Shown: positions 17,656-27,121 of the stretch, in pieces
Layout of the letters: every line of letters starts with the position of its first letter
Position numbering within the stretch: position 1 is the first letter of the stretch
Source: Bacteroidales bacterium
Lineage (GTDB): Bacteria; Bacteroidota; Bacteroidia; Bacteroidales; F082
Length of the DNA: 64,000 nucleotides
Direction: 5' to 3'
Assembly (NCBI GenBank): GCA_900769945.1
Contig: CAAGIO010000005.1
Span: 1 to 64,000 of the forward strand
Made by a program: the position numbers and the translations under genes
The notes under the pieces: generated by a model
What the model saw: the letters and a program-made list of their open reading frames with translations, nothing else
Told to the model about the DNA's origin: nothing
Database searches by the model: none

Positions 17656-20600
17656 ATGATTGTATTAAAGAAATCTATTGCCGCCATATTGTTGCTTCTT
17701 GTTGTAACATCTTCATTATCAGCGCAAAAGAGAATGTCTGACTATGAACCTGAATCTCTCTTTGCAGAGGCGAAAACGCTTTATGATAATAAAAATTTCA
17801 GCTCCGCAGCGGAATTGTTCGGCAGGTATCTTCAACTCTCCGATGACAATAACTCACAGATGGCTGTGGAAGCCGCTTTCTATGAGGCCGTATGCCTCTC
17901 TTTCGTGGGCGCTGGCGAACAGAAACTGATGCGGTTCTCAAAAGAAAACCCTACAAGCACTTTCGCAGCAAAAGCTGACTTCATCTACGCTAACATCTTG
18001 TTTGATAATAAGAAAACCCGCGACGCCCTCCGTATCTTTGATTCTATAGACGAAGAGTCTCTGTCTTATTCTGAAAAGGCCGAACTTTATTTTAAAAAAG
18101 GTGTCGCTCATTACCGCACAAACAATATCGACAAGGCTAAACCCCTGTTCTCTAAATCTGCCGTGATGGAAAGCGACTTCCAAAACGATGCCCGCTACTA
18201 TCTCGCTCATATCATGTATCTCGAAAAAGATTATGACGACGCAAAGTATTATTTTAAGAAAATTGAAAACGAACCTAAATATCAAGATGTTGTGCCGGTT
18301 TATCTTATGCAGATTGACTTCGCCAATGACAATTATTCATCGGTTACCGAAAACGCTGACGCAGTCCTTGCGAAAACCGAGCGTAACAATAAGGTTGACG
18401 CCGCACTGGTGATAGCTGAGTCGTGGTATCAGCAGAATGATTACTCAAAAGCCCTTCATTATTATGATGTCGCGCTCCAGAACTCGAAACGCACACTCTC
18501 CCCAGAAGTGGAATATAGAATAGGTTTCTGTAAAGTCAAGACCGGTGATTATCAAGGCGCAATAGAGAATTTTCAGAACGCTTCAAAAAATAATGGCGAA
18601 CTCGCCCAATATGCAACATACTATCTCGCTAAATGCTATCTGAATACTGGGCAGGACAAATTCGCGCGAAACGCATTCCTATCCGCTTATAAGAACGATT
18701 TCGACCATGAGATGAGCACCGAATCGCTGTTTGATTACGTCAAACTAAGCTTTATCCCCGGCGTTGACCCGTTTAATGAAGCCGTCGGATACCTTAACGA
18801 TTTCCTTGCAAAACACCCTGACTCAGAACGCGCCGACGAAGCCCGAACCATGATTGTTCATCTCTACCTCAACCATAATGAGTTCAATAAGGCATTGAAA
18901 ACCATTGAAGACTCACCTATGCTAAACAAAGAGATGGAAAGAATATACGCACAACTGACCTATAACATCGGCATTCAATACTACTCCGCCGAAGAATATG
19001 ATTTGGCAATCTCTTTCCTCAATAAAACAAAGGATAACGCCAATGCTGACACAAGGCTGAAAATCGATGCCGCTTATTGGCTCGCTGACAGCTATTTCCA
19101 GAAGAAAGACTATCAGACCGCTGAAAGACAACTGCTTCAGTTCCTAAAGATGCCTGGCTCCGAACAGTCGGAGATGTTCGCGTTCTCATACTATAATTTC
19201 GGCTACCTCTTCTATCATAAAGGGAGATTCGCTAACGCGGTGAAGGAGTTTAATTACTTTATCAACCTTAAAAAAGGTGGAAACGACTATGAGTCAGACG
19301 CTTGGATGCGAATAGGTGATTGCCATTTTATGGAGAGAGACTATTCAAAGGCTGTCAACGCATACGATAACGCTGCAAAACTCAACGCCCGTGATAAAGA
19401 CTACGCCCTCTTCCAAAAAGGCATGGCTAAAGGCGCAATGGGCGAATATAACGCTAAGATATTGAATATGAATGAACTTGTGAGGTCGTTCCCCAATTCT
19501 TCTTTCTATGATAGAGCCTTGTTTGAAATAGGTATGGCGCACCTTAACTCTTCGGACGAACGCTCCGCAATAGCCTCGTTTAACAAACTTGTCAAAGACC
19601 GCCCGCGCTCATCTTACGCACGGCAGGCTCTGCTGAAAATAGGTCTGCTCTATTATAATAACGACCAATATGATGCCGCCTTGGATAATCTTGAGAAAGT
19701 CGTCAGCGACTATAAAAATACTGAAGAGGCAAGGGAGGCAGTGAATATTATCAAGAATATTTATATGGAGACAAACCGCACCTCCGAATACTTTAAGTTT
19801 ACTCAGGACAACGGCATTACCACGACAGTGAACGAGCAGGATTCCCTCTCTTTCAAGACCGCAGAGAATTTCTTTAAAGAAAATAAATATGAGCAGGCTC
19901 TCTCAGCCGCAAATAATTATATCGAGAAGTTCCCCAATGGTGCTTATATGCTGAAAATCAATTATTACGCACTGACAGCCTTGGAGAGACTGAACAGGGC
20001 TGGCGAGACAATGCCTTATCTAAATTATATCGCTTCACAACCTGATAATGACTATACTGACAATGCCTTGCTCAAGATGGCTCGCCTATATTATGATTCT
20101 TCTGACTTTGAAAATGCTTTGGAATGTTATAATAGGCTGTCTGAAATAACTGATAATCAAAAGATTAAGGCGGAGGCTCTTGAAGGTGTGATGAAGATAA
20201 GCTATTTTGCCGGCGATATTGACAAGGCAATAAGTTGTGGGGAACAGCTCTCCGCAATGCCTGAAGCCTCGCCGACACAGAAGAACCAAGTGAACTTTAT
20301 CATCGGGAAATGCCTGTTTGATAGGGAAGACTATATGGACGCACTGCCAAGGTTCGAGGTCTGCGTGTCGGCCGATAAGACTGTCCTTGGAGCAGAGTCA
20401 GCGTATTATGCGGCTTCTTGCAGCTTCTTGCTCGGCAGCTTAGATGAGGCTGAAAACAAAGTCTTCGATATGTCGGACAACTTCTCGACCCATACCTACT
20501 GGGTCGCGAAGGCCTTTATACTGCTCTCCGATGTCTATGTGGCAAAAGATAATGTATATCAGGCAAAAGAGACATTGAAAAGCGTAGTGGAGAACTATCC

Positions 20601-20679
20601 CGGCGATGACCTGAAAAATGAGGCAGCCCAGAAATTAACCGTTTTAGAAAATAATGACAATAATATCGAGGAGGATTAA
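17656..20679 (+). CDS. Large tetratricopeptide-repeat protein, exported
   Basis: A 1007-aa protein. A signal peptide (MIVLKKSIAAILLLL..SLSAQ) is followed by at least 15-20 TPR-like units along the whole length. Recurring elements are YDNKNFSSAAELFGRYL, YYLAKCYLNTGQ, YYNFGYLFYHKGRFANAVKEF and LLYYNNDQYDAALDNLEKVV. Such proteins act as periplasmic or outer-membrane scaffolds; no enzyme motif is seen. The stop overlaps the start of the barrel gene by one base (TAATG), so the two are translationally coupled and probably work together. Start at 17656 has a weak TAATTTCG box upstream. Confidence 0.82.
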   Translation: MIVLKKSIAAILLLLVVTSSLSAQKRMSDYEPESLFAEAKTLYDNKNFSSAAELFGRYLQLSDDNNSQMAVEAAFYEAVCLSFVGAGEQKLMRFSKENPTSTFAAKADFIYANILFDNKKTRDALRIFDSIDEESLSYSEKAELYFKKGVAHYRTNNIDKAKPLFSKSAVMESDFQNDARYYLAHIMYLEKDYDDAKYYFKKIENEPKYQDVVPVYLMQIDFANDNYSSVTENADAVLAKTERNNKVDAALVIAESWYQQNDYSKALHYYDVALQNSKRTLSPEVEYRIGFCKVKTGDYQGAIENFQNASKNNGELAQYATYYLAKCYLNTGQDKFARNAFLSAYKNDFDHEMSTESLFDYVKLSFIPGVDPFNEAVGYLNDFLAKHPDSERADEARTMIVHLYLNHNEFNKALKTIEDSPMLNKEMERIYAQLTYNIGIQYYSAEEYDLAISFLNKTKDNANADTRLKIDAAYWLADSYFQKKDYQTAERQLLQFLKMPGSEQSEMFAFSYYNFGYLFYHKGRFANAVKEFNYFINLKKGGNDYESDAWMRIGDCHFMERDYSKAVNAYDNAAKLNARDKDYALFQKGMAKGAMGEYNAKILNMNELVRSFPNSSFYDRALFEIGMAHLNSSDERSAIASFNKLVKDRPRSSYARQALLKIGLLYYNNDQYDAALDNLEKVVSDYKNTEEAREAVNIIKNIYMETNRTSEYFKFTQDNGITTTVNEQDSLSFKTAENFFKENKYEQALSAANNYIEKFPNGAYMLKINYYALTALERLNRAGETMPYLNYIASQPDNDYTDNALLKMARLYYDSSDFENALECYNRLSEITDNQKIKAEALEGVMKISYFAGDIDKAISCGEQLSAMPEASPTQKNQVNFIIGKCLFDREDYMDALPRFEVCVSADKTVLGAESAYYAASCSFLLGSLDEAENKVFDMSDNFSTHTYWVAKAFILLSDVYVAKDNVYQAKETLKSVVENYPGDDLKNEAAQKLTVLENNDNNIEED

Positions 20680-22346
20680 TGATGAGAAATAAATATTTGA
20701 TTTTGAGCGTCTTATGCTTACTTTTCTTCTTTGCTAACGCTCAATCACATAACGAACAAGTGACCGTTGAAGGGAAATATCGTCCTCAAATAAAACGCTC
20801 CGAACGTATCGTTAAAAATCCGGCAGAGCCATCTAATGACTTCTTCCTTCCTAATTATTCTGTTGAAGACAGGGATTTTGACTTCGATTATGATTTGGAG
20901 GTAGAGACCCTGAGCGCGATGCAGTATAAAGGCCAATATGGGGTGGAAGAGAAGGAGAACTTTCTGAAGGCAGGGATAGGCTCGCGTTTATCACCGGTGT
21001 TCCTCTTCCGTCATTATTCCGACTTGTCAAGGAAGATGAGCCTCGGCGTTGGCGTAAACCATTATTCCTCTTGGCTTAACATGAAGGATTACAAAAAATC
21101 CTCTTTCATGAACAACGCTTTTGATTTGGTGTCGAATGTGAAGTTCAAGAGCGGACAACTTCGTGTCTCTGGCAATTATAAGTACGATATGTACTATCTC
21201 CGCCCAATAAGAGCTTCGGAAGAGAACGACGTCGCCCGTAACATTCACTCGCTCAATGCCGGACTACAATGGACCGCTAACGGAACGAGCTATCGCGACT
21301 TCTACAACGTCCTCGGTTTCGACTATAAACGGACATGGATAGCTGGCGGAATCTCAGAGGATATGCTTAACGCAAAGGCTCATGTCTCTTATTCCGATAA
21401 CTGGATTGGAAAGAGGGATAAAGGTAATCTTCAGACCGTCGCTGTTGATTTCTTGATGACGTATAATAATGTAAATCAAGGACTTATTATCTTATCTGCA
21501 AATCCTTACTTCAATATTGACGGTGAGTTTTTCCGTGTGCGCCTCGGTGCGATGGTGGATATGAAGACATACGATAAGGTTGGCTTTTATCCTGATTTGT
21601 CAGGAAGCGTCTTTGTTCTGGAGGATAAATTGGAGTTTTTCGCCTCGCTCGGAGGAAAGTCGAAGATAAACACCTTGTCGCAGATGGTGTCGGAAAATCC
21701 TTTTGTCAACTCTAATTTCCTCGATCTTTCGGAGTTCGGTTATGATAAGACACCCATTGATTTTCAAGGAGGTATTAGAGTCAGGGTGGCGAATAACCTC
21801 GACGCATCGGCTCGTGTTGGCTATAGCATAAGGAAAAACGGCGTCTTCTATCTGCCCGAAAGCGTCAAATTCCTGAATGACTCAGTGTTGGAGAAGCCTT
21901 TGTTGCAGACCTTCGACATCATCTTTCTTGACTACGACATGCTGCGTCTTGTTTTTGACCTGAGATGGAGAGTTAATGAGCAGATTAATGTGTCGGCGGA
22001 GTTTTGTTACAATAAATATGATGTTAGGACGGAGGATGTTTACGGCAAGGCGTGGTATAAGCCGTCGTTAGAGGTGGATGTCCGAGGCAGCTATGTCCTT
22101 GATGAGGAGTGGAGTTTCAATGCACAGATAAAGGCTCTTGGCAGTCGTCCCGCCATCGGTCTTGACGGAAATGAGGTAAGTCTAAAGCCGGCTATCGACC
22201 TTGGGTTAGGCTCTGATTATCAGCTTGCCCAGAACCTTACGGCCTTCGCCGAGATACATAACATGGTGCATAACAAATATCAGCTTTACTACAACTATCC
22301 GAGCGTGGGATTCGAGCTTTTCTTAGGTATGAAATATCGATTCTGA
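20679..22346 (+). CDS. Outer-membrane beta-barrel protein (TonB-receptor-like barrel, no plug)
   Basis: A 555-aa protein with signal peptide ending FFFANAQ. A short N-terminal region (VTVEGKYRPQIKRSERIVKNP) matches the opening of a Bacteroidota family of barrel proteins often labelled TonB-dependent-receptor-like. The remainder is long amphipathic strands (VSGNYKYDMYYLRP, VRLGAMVDMKTYDKVGFYPD) and ends ELFLGMKYRF, with the C-terminal Phe expected of a barrel. There is no plug domain or TonB box. It is coupled to the upstream TPR gene by a 1-bp overlap. An alternative ATG lies 3 bp downstream of the first. Ligand unknown. Confidence 0.75.
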   Translation: MMRNKYLILSVLCLLFFFANAQSHNEQVTVEGKYRPQIKRSERIVKNPAEPSNDFFLPNYSVEDRDFDFDYDLEVETLSAMQYKGQYGVEEKENFLKAGIGSRLSPVFLFRHYSDLSRKMSLGVGVNHYSSWLNMKDYKKSSFMNNAFDLVSNVKFKSGQLRVSGNYKYDMYYLRPIRASEENDVARNIHSLNAGLQWTANGTSYRDFYNVLGFDYKRTWIAGGISEDMLNAKAHVSYSDNWIGKRDKGNLQTVAVDFLMTYNNVNQGLIILSANPYFNIDGEFFRVRLGAMVDMKTYDKVGFYPDLSGSVFVLEDKLEFFASLGGKSKINTLSQMVSENPFVNSNFLDLSEFGYDKTPIDFQGGIRVRVANNLDASARVGYSIRKNGVFYLPESVKFLNDSVLEKPLLQTFDIIFLDYDMLRLVFDLRWRVNEQINVSAEFCYNKYDVRTEDVYGKAWYKPSLEVDVRGSYVLDEEWSFNAQIKALGSRPAIGLDGNEVSLKPAIDLGLGSDYQLAQNLTAFAEIHNMVHNKYQLYYNYPSVGFELFLGMKYRF

Positions 22347-22384
22347 CAGCAAGAAAATAAAGCTTTGGAGCTGAAAAATATTGG

Positions 22385-22421
22385 TTTCCCCGATAATTTT
22401 TTTAATGATTATTCGGGGAAA
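22385..22421. repeat. Inverted repeat between the barrel gene and gyrB
   Basis: TTTCCCCGA (22385-22393) pairs perfectly with TCGGGGAAA (22413-22421) around an AT-rich loop. It could terminate the TPR/barrel operon, but it also covers the -33 region of the gyrB promoter. Confidence 0.6.
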
Positions 22422-22426
22422 TTTCG

Positions 22427-22434
22427 TATCTTTG
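22427..22434 (+). promoter_or_regulatory. -7 box for gyrB
   Basis: TATCTTTG lies 44 bp before the ATG at 22479 and immediately 3' of the inverted repeat. Confidence 0.6.
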
Positions 22435-22478
22435 CGAATTATAATTTGAAAGAAATCGTTAATAATAATTGATTGGAA

Positions 22479-24428
22479 ATGACAGAAGAAGAAAAAATCC
22501 AGAACGCTGAAAGTAATTATGGTGCAAATAACATTCAGGTTCTTGAGGGTCTGGAGGCAGTGCGCAAGCGTCCGGCTATGTATATAGGTGATGTCAATCA
22601 GAGAGGGCTCCATCATCTTGTTTATGAGGTTGTTGACAACTCCATTGATGAGGCGATGGCCGGATATTGCGATACTATAGATATTGAGATTTTACCCGGT
22701 AACTCTATTTCTGTTAGGGATAACGGTCGTGGTATTCCGACGGGCATGCACGAGAAGGAGAAGAAGTCGGCGCTTGAGGTGGTGCTCACCGTGCTTCACG
22801 CTGGCGGAAAATTCGATAAGGGCTCTTATAAGGTGTCGGGCGGTCTGCACGGAGTGGGCGTGAGCTGCGTCAACGCATTGTCAAAACATCTGATGGCAGA
22901 GGTTCACCGCGAGGGAAAGGTGTTCTATCAGGAGTACGAGTACGGCAAGCCGCTCTATCCCGTTAAGGTTATTGGCGATGCTTCTGACCATGGCACCACC
23001 ATCACTTTCACACCTGACGACTCAATATTCATGGTGTCGGAATATAGCTACGAGATACTCGCCGCCCGTATGCGCGAACTCGCCTACCTCAATAGAGGGA
23101 TAAAAATCACCCTGACAGATAAACGTGTTGACGCTGAGGGGAATATGGGTAAAAGCGAGGTGTTCCACTCATTGAACGGTCTCGTTGACTTCATCAATTA
23201 TCTCGATGAAAACAGAGAGAAACTTACACCCTCCCCGATATCAATACATGGTGAGACGGATAGCGTCCCGGTAGATATTGCCTTGGAATACAACACCTCA
23301 TATTCGGAAAACCTTCATTCATACGTTAATAATATCAACACTCACGAGGGTGGAACGCATCTCGCTGGTTTCCGCCGCGGCCTCACCCGTACACTGAAGT
23401 CTTATGCTGAAAAAGAAGGAATGTTCTCGAAACTGAAATTCGAGATCAGCGGCGATGACTTCCGCGAGGGACTCACGGCAATAATCTCGGTGAAGGTGCC
23501 GGAACCACAGTTCGAGGGACAGACAAAGACCAAACTCGGCAATAACGAGGTGATGGGTATTGTTGACAAGATAGTGAGCGAACATCTTTCTAACTATCTT
23601 GAAGAGCACCCGAAGGAGGCCAAGATGATTGTTGACAAGGTGGTGCTTGCTGCCACAGCGCGACACGCAGCACGAAAGGCTCGCGAGATGGTGCAGAGAA
23701 AAGGCGCACTGTCGGGCGGAGGTCTCCCCGGCAAACTCGCCGACTGCTCAGAACGTAACCCGGAACTGACAGAGCTTTATCTCGTTGAGGGTGACTCGGC
23801 TGGCGGCTCCGCAAAACAAGGCCGTGACCGTAAGTTCCAAGCAATACTCCCTCTCCGCGGTAAAATCCTTAACGTGGAGAAAGCTATGCAGCACAGAGCC
23901 TTCGAAAGCGAAGAGATAAGAAATATCTATACAGCCCTCGGCGTCACCATTGGCACCGAAGAAGACAGTAAGGCCCTTAATATCGAGAAACTTAGGTATC
24001 ATAAGATTATTATCATGACCGATGCCGATGTCGATGGCAGCCATATCTCAACACTGATTTTAACATTTTTCTACCGCTATATGCCTGAACTTATTGAGAA
24101 AGGTTATGTTTATATAGCAACGCCTCCTCTCTATCTCGTGAAAAAAGGCAAGAAAGAGAAGTACTGCTGGACCGAAGAACAACGTGTACAACTTATTGCC
24201 GAATTGGGAGAAGACGCTCACGTCCAACGTTATAAGGGTCTTGGTGAAATGAACCCTGAACAACTCTGGATGACTACAATGAACCCTGAATTTAGGACTT
24301 TGCGTAGAATACATATTGAGAATGGGGCAGAGGCAGACTATATCTTCTCAATGCTTATGGGTGATGAAGTCGGCCCTCGCCGCGAGTTTATTGAACAAAA
24401 TGCTACTTATGCTAATATCGATGCTTAA
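22479..24428 (+). CDS. gyrB: DNA gyrase subunit B
   Basis: A 649-aa ATPase subunit of DNA gyrase, which introduces negative supercoils together with GyrA. The GHKL ATPase domain has VVDNSIDEA, DNGRGIPTG and GLHGVGVSCVNALS; the transducer domain follows. The TOPRIM part has LYLVEGDSAGGSAKQGRD, the metal-binding IMTDADVDGSHI and RYKGLGEMNPEQLW. Full length for a Bacteroidota GyrB. I use the ATG at 22479, not the TTG 6 bp earlier. The antiporter gene begins 10 bp after the stop, so it is probably co-transcribed. Confidence 0.97.
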   Translation: MTEEEKIQNAESNYGANNIQVLEGLEAVRKRPAMYIGDVNQRGLHHLVYEVVDNSIDEAMAGYCDTIDIEILPGNSISVRDNGRGIPTGMHEKEKKSALEVVLTVLHAGGKFDKGSYKVSGGLHGVGVSCVNALSKHLMAEVHREGKVFYQEYEYGKPLYPVKVIGDASDHGTTITFTPDDSIFMVSEYSYEILAARMRELAYLNRGIKITLTDKRVDAEGNMGKSEVFHSLNGLVDFINYLDENREKLTPSPISIHGETDSVPVDIALEYNTSYSENLHSYVNNINTHEGGTHLAGFRRGLTRTLKSYAEKEGMFSKLKFEISGDDFREGLTAIISVKVPEPQFEGQTKTKLGNNEVMGIVDKIVSEHLSNYLEEHPKEAKMIVDKVVLAATARHAARKAREMVQRKGALSGGGLPGKLADCSERNPELTELYLVEGDSAGGSAKQGRDRKFQAILPLRGKILNVEKAMQHRAFESEEIRNIYTALGVTIGTEEDSKALNIEKLRYHKIIIMTDADVDGSHISTLILTFFYRYMPELIEKGYVYIATPPLYLVKKGKKEKYCWTEEQRVQLIAELGEDAHVQRYKGLGEMNPEQLWMTTMNPEFRTLRRIHIENGAEADYIFSMLMGDEVGPRREFIEQNATYANIDA

Positions 24429-24438
24429 TTTCTAATAT

Positions 24439-25758
24439 ATGAACGCGAACTCTATCCCTCTTTGGGCACTGATCCCATTTATCCTTATGCTGCTTTCAAT
24501 AGCAGTGTTCCCGCTCGTGAAGGCAACCGAACATCTGTGGGAAAACAATAAGAACAAGCTTATTGTCTCTATCTTGTTGAGTATCCCTGTGATTATCATC
24601 TTTGCCGTGAACGGGATGTTCGGCGCCATTGTCCACCAGATAGTCTATGACTATATCCCTTTCATCGCACTGCTTCTCTCTCTGTTCATCGTTACAGGTG
24701 GTATTTTTATCAATGTAGATGTTAAGGCTAAACCTATTGTAAATACGGCATTTCTCGCCATCGGCATGGTGCTCGCCTCATTCATGGGCACCACTGGCGC
24801 AGCAATGCTCCTCATCCGTCCTCTGTTGAATATCAACAAACAACGTGAGAACAAAGTGCATGTCATCCTGTTCTTTATTGCCGTTGTCGCAAATTGTGGC
24901 GGACTTCTTACCCCTCTCGGTGACCCGCCTCTCTTCATGCTTTACCTGCGCGGCGCATCGTTCGGCTGGTTCTTTAACCTAATCCCCGAATGGCTCGTCG
25001 CCGGATTACTGCTCATCGCCATTTTCTTCATCTATGATACAGTGATGTATAAGAAAGAGAAACCGGAGAATATTATTAAGGATAATAAGGAGTTCGAGCC
25101 TCTCTCAATAAAAGGCAAGGTGAACTTCGTCCTCCTCCTCGGCGTCGTCGCCTCAGTGGCTTTCATCAACGGACAATATTTCACCTTCTGTGAAGACAGC
25201 CATCATAATGATAATGTGATGAAACTTGTTCAAAGTGGGGTGCTTCTTGTTATCGGCCTTGTATCTCTTCTGCTTACAAATAAAAAGCTTCGCTATGAGG
25301 ACAACAAATTCAGCTGGTCGCCTATTCTTGAGGTGGCAGCACTCTTCCTCGGGATCTTCGTCACCATGGTTCCTGCACTGATGTACCTCCAAGCTCACGC
25401 CCCAAGCATGGGTCTCGAGAAAGACTGGCAGTTCTACTATATCACCGGCGGTCTCAGCTCCTTCCTTGATAACACCCCAACGGCTCTTGCCTTCCATAGC
25501 GTCGCCCTCGGCCTCGATTACTCTACATACGAAGGCGTCATGGTCGCAGGTATCCCGGAATACCTCCTCAAGGCTATATCTACTGCTGCCGTCTTCTTCG
25601 GCGCAATGACGTATATTGGCAACGGACCGAACTTCATGGTTAAGGCTATCGCAGAACAAAGCGGCGTGAAAATGCCTGACTTCTTCAGATATATCTACAA
25701 ATTCGCACTCATCTATGTGCTCCCTGTTTATATCATAGTACAACTCATATTTATTTAG
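24439..25758 (+). CDS. Na+/H+ antiporter-like membrane transporter (NhaD/CitMHS type)
   Basis: A 439-aa inner-membrane protein with about 11-12 hydrophobic segments. It belongs to the ion-transporter superfamily: two related halves each carry a hairpin-like Asn/Gly/Pro motif, GGLLTPLGDPPLFM near residue 155 and LDNTPTALAFHSVAL near residue 350. FMGTTGAAMLLIRPLL and YIGNGPNFMVKAIAE are also typical. Bacteroidota members are annotated as sodium:proton antiporters or putative citrate transporters, and the sequence does not separate these. It follows gyrB by 10 bp and ends in a strong terminator. Confidence 0.8.
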   Translation: MNANSIPLWALIPFILMLLSIAVFPLVKATEHLWENNKNKLIVSILLSIPVIIIFAVNGMFGAIVHQIVYDYIPFIALLLSLFIVTGGIFINVDVKAKPIVNTAFLAIGMVLASFMGTTGAAMLLIRPLLNINKQRENKVHVILFFIAVVANCGGLLTPLGDPPLFMLYLRGASFGWFFNLIPEWLVAGLLLIAIFFIYDTVMYKKEKPENIIKDNKEFEPLSIKGKVNFVLLLGVVASVAFINGQYFTFCEDSHHNDNVMKLVQSGVLLVIGLVSLLLTNKKLRYEDNKFSWSPILEVAALFLGIFVTMVPALMYLQAHAPSMGLEKDWQFYYITGGLSSFLDNTPTALAFHSVALGLDYSTYEGVMVAGIPEYLLKAISTAAVFFGAMTYIGNGPNFMVKAIAEQSGVKMPDFFRYIYKFALIYVLPVYIIVQLIFI

Positions 25759-25778
25759 CGAAATATTGAAAATTTATT

Positions 25779-25811
25779 CCGGGAAAGAGCTCCTCTTTCC
25801 CGGTTTTTTTT
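25779..25811 (+). terminator. Terminator of the gyrB-antiporter unit
   Basis: Perfect 11-bp stem CCGGGAAAGAG / CTCTTTCCCGG with a CTC loop and eight T. Confidence 0.9.
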
Positions 25812-25819
25812 TACCTTTG
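25812..25819 (+). promoter_or_regulatory. Possible -7 box directly after the terminator
   Basis: TACCTTTG begins at the end of the terminator T tract, 146 bp before the HTH gene. A second, closer box exists at 25940. Confidence 0.4.
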
Positions 25820-25939
25820 CACCATCGAATTAACCAAAATTTATTCTTCTGTTGTAAATATTACAATATTATTTGTTGATTATGCAAATAGTATTGTCAA
25901 TAACGCAACAAGAAAATCGGTATAGTATCATATAACTTT

Positions 25940-25947
25940 TAACTTTG
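25940..25947 (+). promoter_or_regulatory. -7 box for the small HTH gene
   Basis: TAACTTTG, 18 bp from the ATG at 25966. The 120 bp between the two candidate boxes is AT-rich with no other recognisable element. Confidence 0.6.
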
Positions 25948-25965
25948 CATAATAAATAAATTATT

Positions 25966-26217
25966 ATGGAATCGGCAGATTATCATATTGGTCGGGTGAT
26001 AAAAGAGTATATGAAGAAGCAGGGCAGAACCGAGATATGGCTTGCCAGAGGGGGGCATTGTGATCCCGGTAATTTCAACAGAACGCTTAAGAGGTCGTCG
26101 ATAGATATGGATTTGCTTAGGCGTATCTCCTTACTTCTTGAGCATAACTTCTGCATGGAGTATGCCAAGTATGTGGAGAAGCAGCTGCGTGATTCTAACA
26201 ACACTTCTGAACCTTGA
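25966..26217 (+). CDS. Small HTH (XRE/Cro-like) DNA-binding protein
   Basis: An 83-aa protein with a predicted four- to five-helix Cro/C1-like fold: IGRVIKEYMKKQ (helix 1), TEIWLARGG (helix 2), then a polar turn and NFNRTLKRSSIDMDLLRRISLLLEHNF (recognition helix and later helices). Very short single-domain regulators of this pattern are frequent in Bacteroidota and their targets are not known. Its 3' end overlaps the 3' end of prmC on the other strand by 23 bp. It has its own promoter with a very short leader. Autoregulation is plausible but not shown. Confidence 0.6.
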   Translation: MESADYHIGRVIKEYMKKQGRTEIWLARGGHCDPGNFNRTLKRSSIDMDLLRRISLLLEHNFCMEYAKYVEKQLRDSNNTSEP

Positions 26218-27076
26218 CAAAGCGGTCTTTTCCTCTGAAATCAAGAATCAGTTTGGTGTTTTTGAAACCTTTTTCAATACAAAGTCTATTTATCTCGAAC
26301 CAGAATTTCTCATTTATCTCGAACCAGATTTCCCCGTCTGGTTTCAGGCAGTGTTTCGCAAAGTCGAGTATTGTGCTGTAAAAGACCAAGGGGTCGGCAT
26401 CGCTTACAAATAATGCTGTATGCGGCTCATAATCAGTTACATTGGCTCGCATTTCCTTCTTCTCACTCTCGCAAATATAAGGCGGGTTGCTGACGATGAT
26501 GTCGAACTTCTCATTCCATGACTTGTCGAGCCATTCGTTGAAGCGCAGTATGTCGGCTTTGACAAATGTGACGTCGGCATTGTTCCTTGCGGCGTTTTCC
26601 CTTGCTGTTTCGAGCGCGTCTTCAGAAATGTCTATCGCATAGACATTGCTTCCGCTAATCATCTTGGCGAGGCTGATTGCGATGCATCCGCTTCCGGTGC
26701 CTATGTCAAGAATGTCAACCGTCTTGCTGTCCGCCCTCTGTGACGCAATAATATTGGTCATCTCCGCTGTCTCAGGTCTCGGAATCAACACGTTGTTATT
26801 GACGATGAAGCTCATTCCGCAGAACTCCTCCTCTCCTATGATGTGCTGAACGGGCTTGTTCTTGAGAAGCTCTTTCACCGCAAAATGGAATGTCAGCAGC
26901 TCCGATTCGTTAAGGCGCAGGTCTTCGTTTAACGCTATCTTTACTCTGTCATAACCGAAATAATGTTGTAACAGAATCATTATCAGCGACTGGGATTCCT
27001 CTTTGCTGTATATACCCTCAAGAAGCCTTGAGTAATATCTTCGTACATCGCGTACTAAATTAGATGGCACTTTCAT
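26195..27076 (-). CDS. prmC: Peptide chain release factor N5-glutamine methyltransferase
   Basis: A 293-aa cytoplasmic SAM-dependent enzyme that methylates the GGQ glutamine of RF1/RF2. The N-terminal helical domain (residues 1-95) ends with KNKPVQHIIGEEEFCGMSF. The Rossmann domain has RPETAEM, DIGTGSGCIAISLA (SAM site) and the catalytic IVSNPPYI (NPPY motif). Length is normal for the family. The only -7 box lies 4 bp from this ATG, so the message would be leaderless or nearly so. It shares a 45-bp divergent intergenic region with the YigZ gene. Confidence 0.95.
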   Translation of the reverse strand: MKVPSNLVRDVRRYYSRLLEGIYSKEESQSLIMILLQHYFGYDRVKIALNEDLRLNESELLTFHFAVKELLKNKPVQHIIGEEEFCGMSFIVNNNVLIPRPETAEMTNIIASQRADSKTVDILDIGTGSGCIAISLAKMISGSNVYAIDISEDALETARENAARNNADVTFVKADILRFNEWLDKSWNEKFDIIVSNPPYICESEKKEMRANVTDYEPHTALFVSDADPLVFYSTILDFAKHCLKPDGEIWFEINEKFWFEINRLCIEKGFKNTKLILDFRGKDRFVKVQKCC

Positions 27077-27080
27077 GCTG

Positions 27081-27088
27081 CAAAGTTA
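27081..27088 (-). promoter_or_regulatory. -7 box for prmC
   Basis: CAAAGTTA on the plus strand reads TAACTTTG on the minus strand. Its last base lies 4 bp from the prmC start codon (27076). Confidence 0.6.
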
Positions 27089-27096
27089 ATATTTTT

Positions 27097-27104
27097 TATC
27101 TTTG
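27097..27104 (+). promoter_or_regulatory. -7 box for the YigZ-family gene
   Basis: TATCTTTG, 17 bp before the ATG at 27122. Its -33 position would fall on the prmC -7 box and start codon. Confidence 0.6.
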
Positions 27105-27121
27105 CAAAAAATTATGATGCG

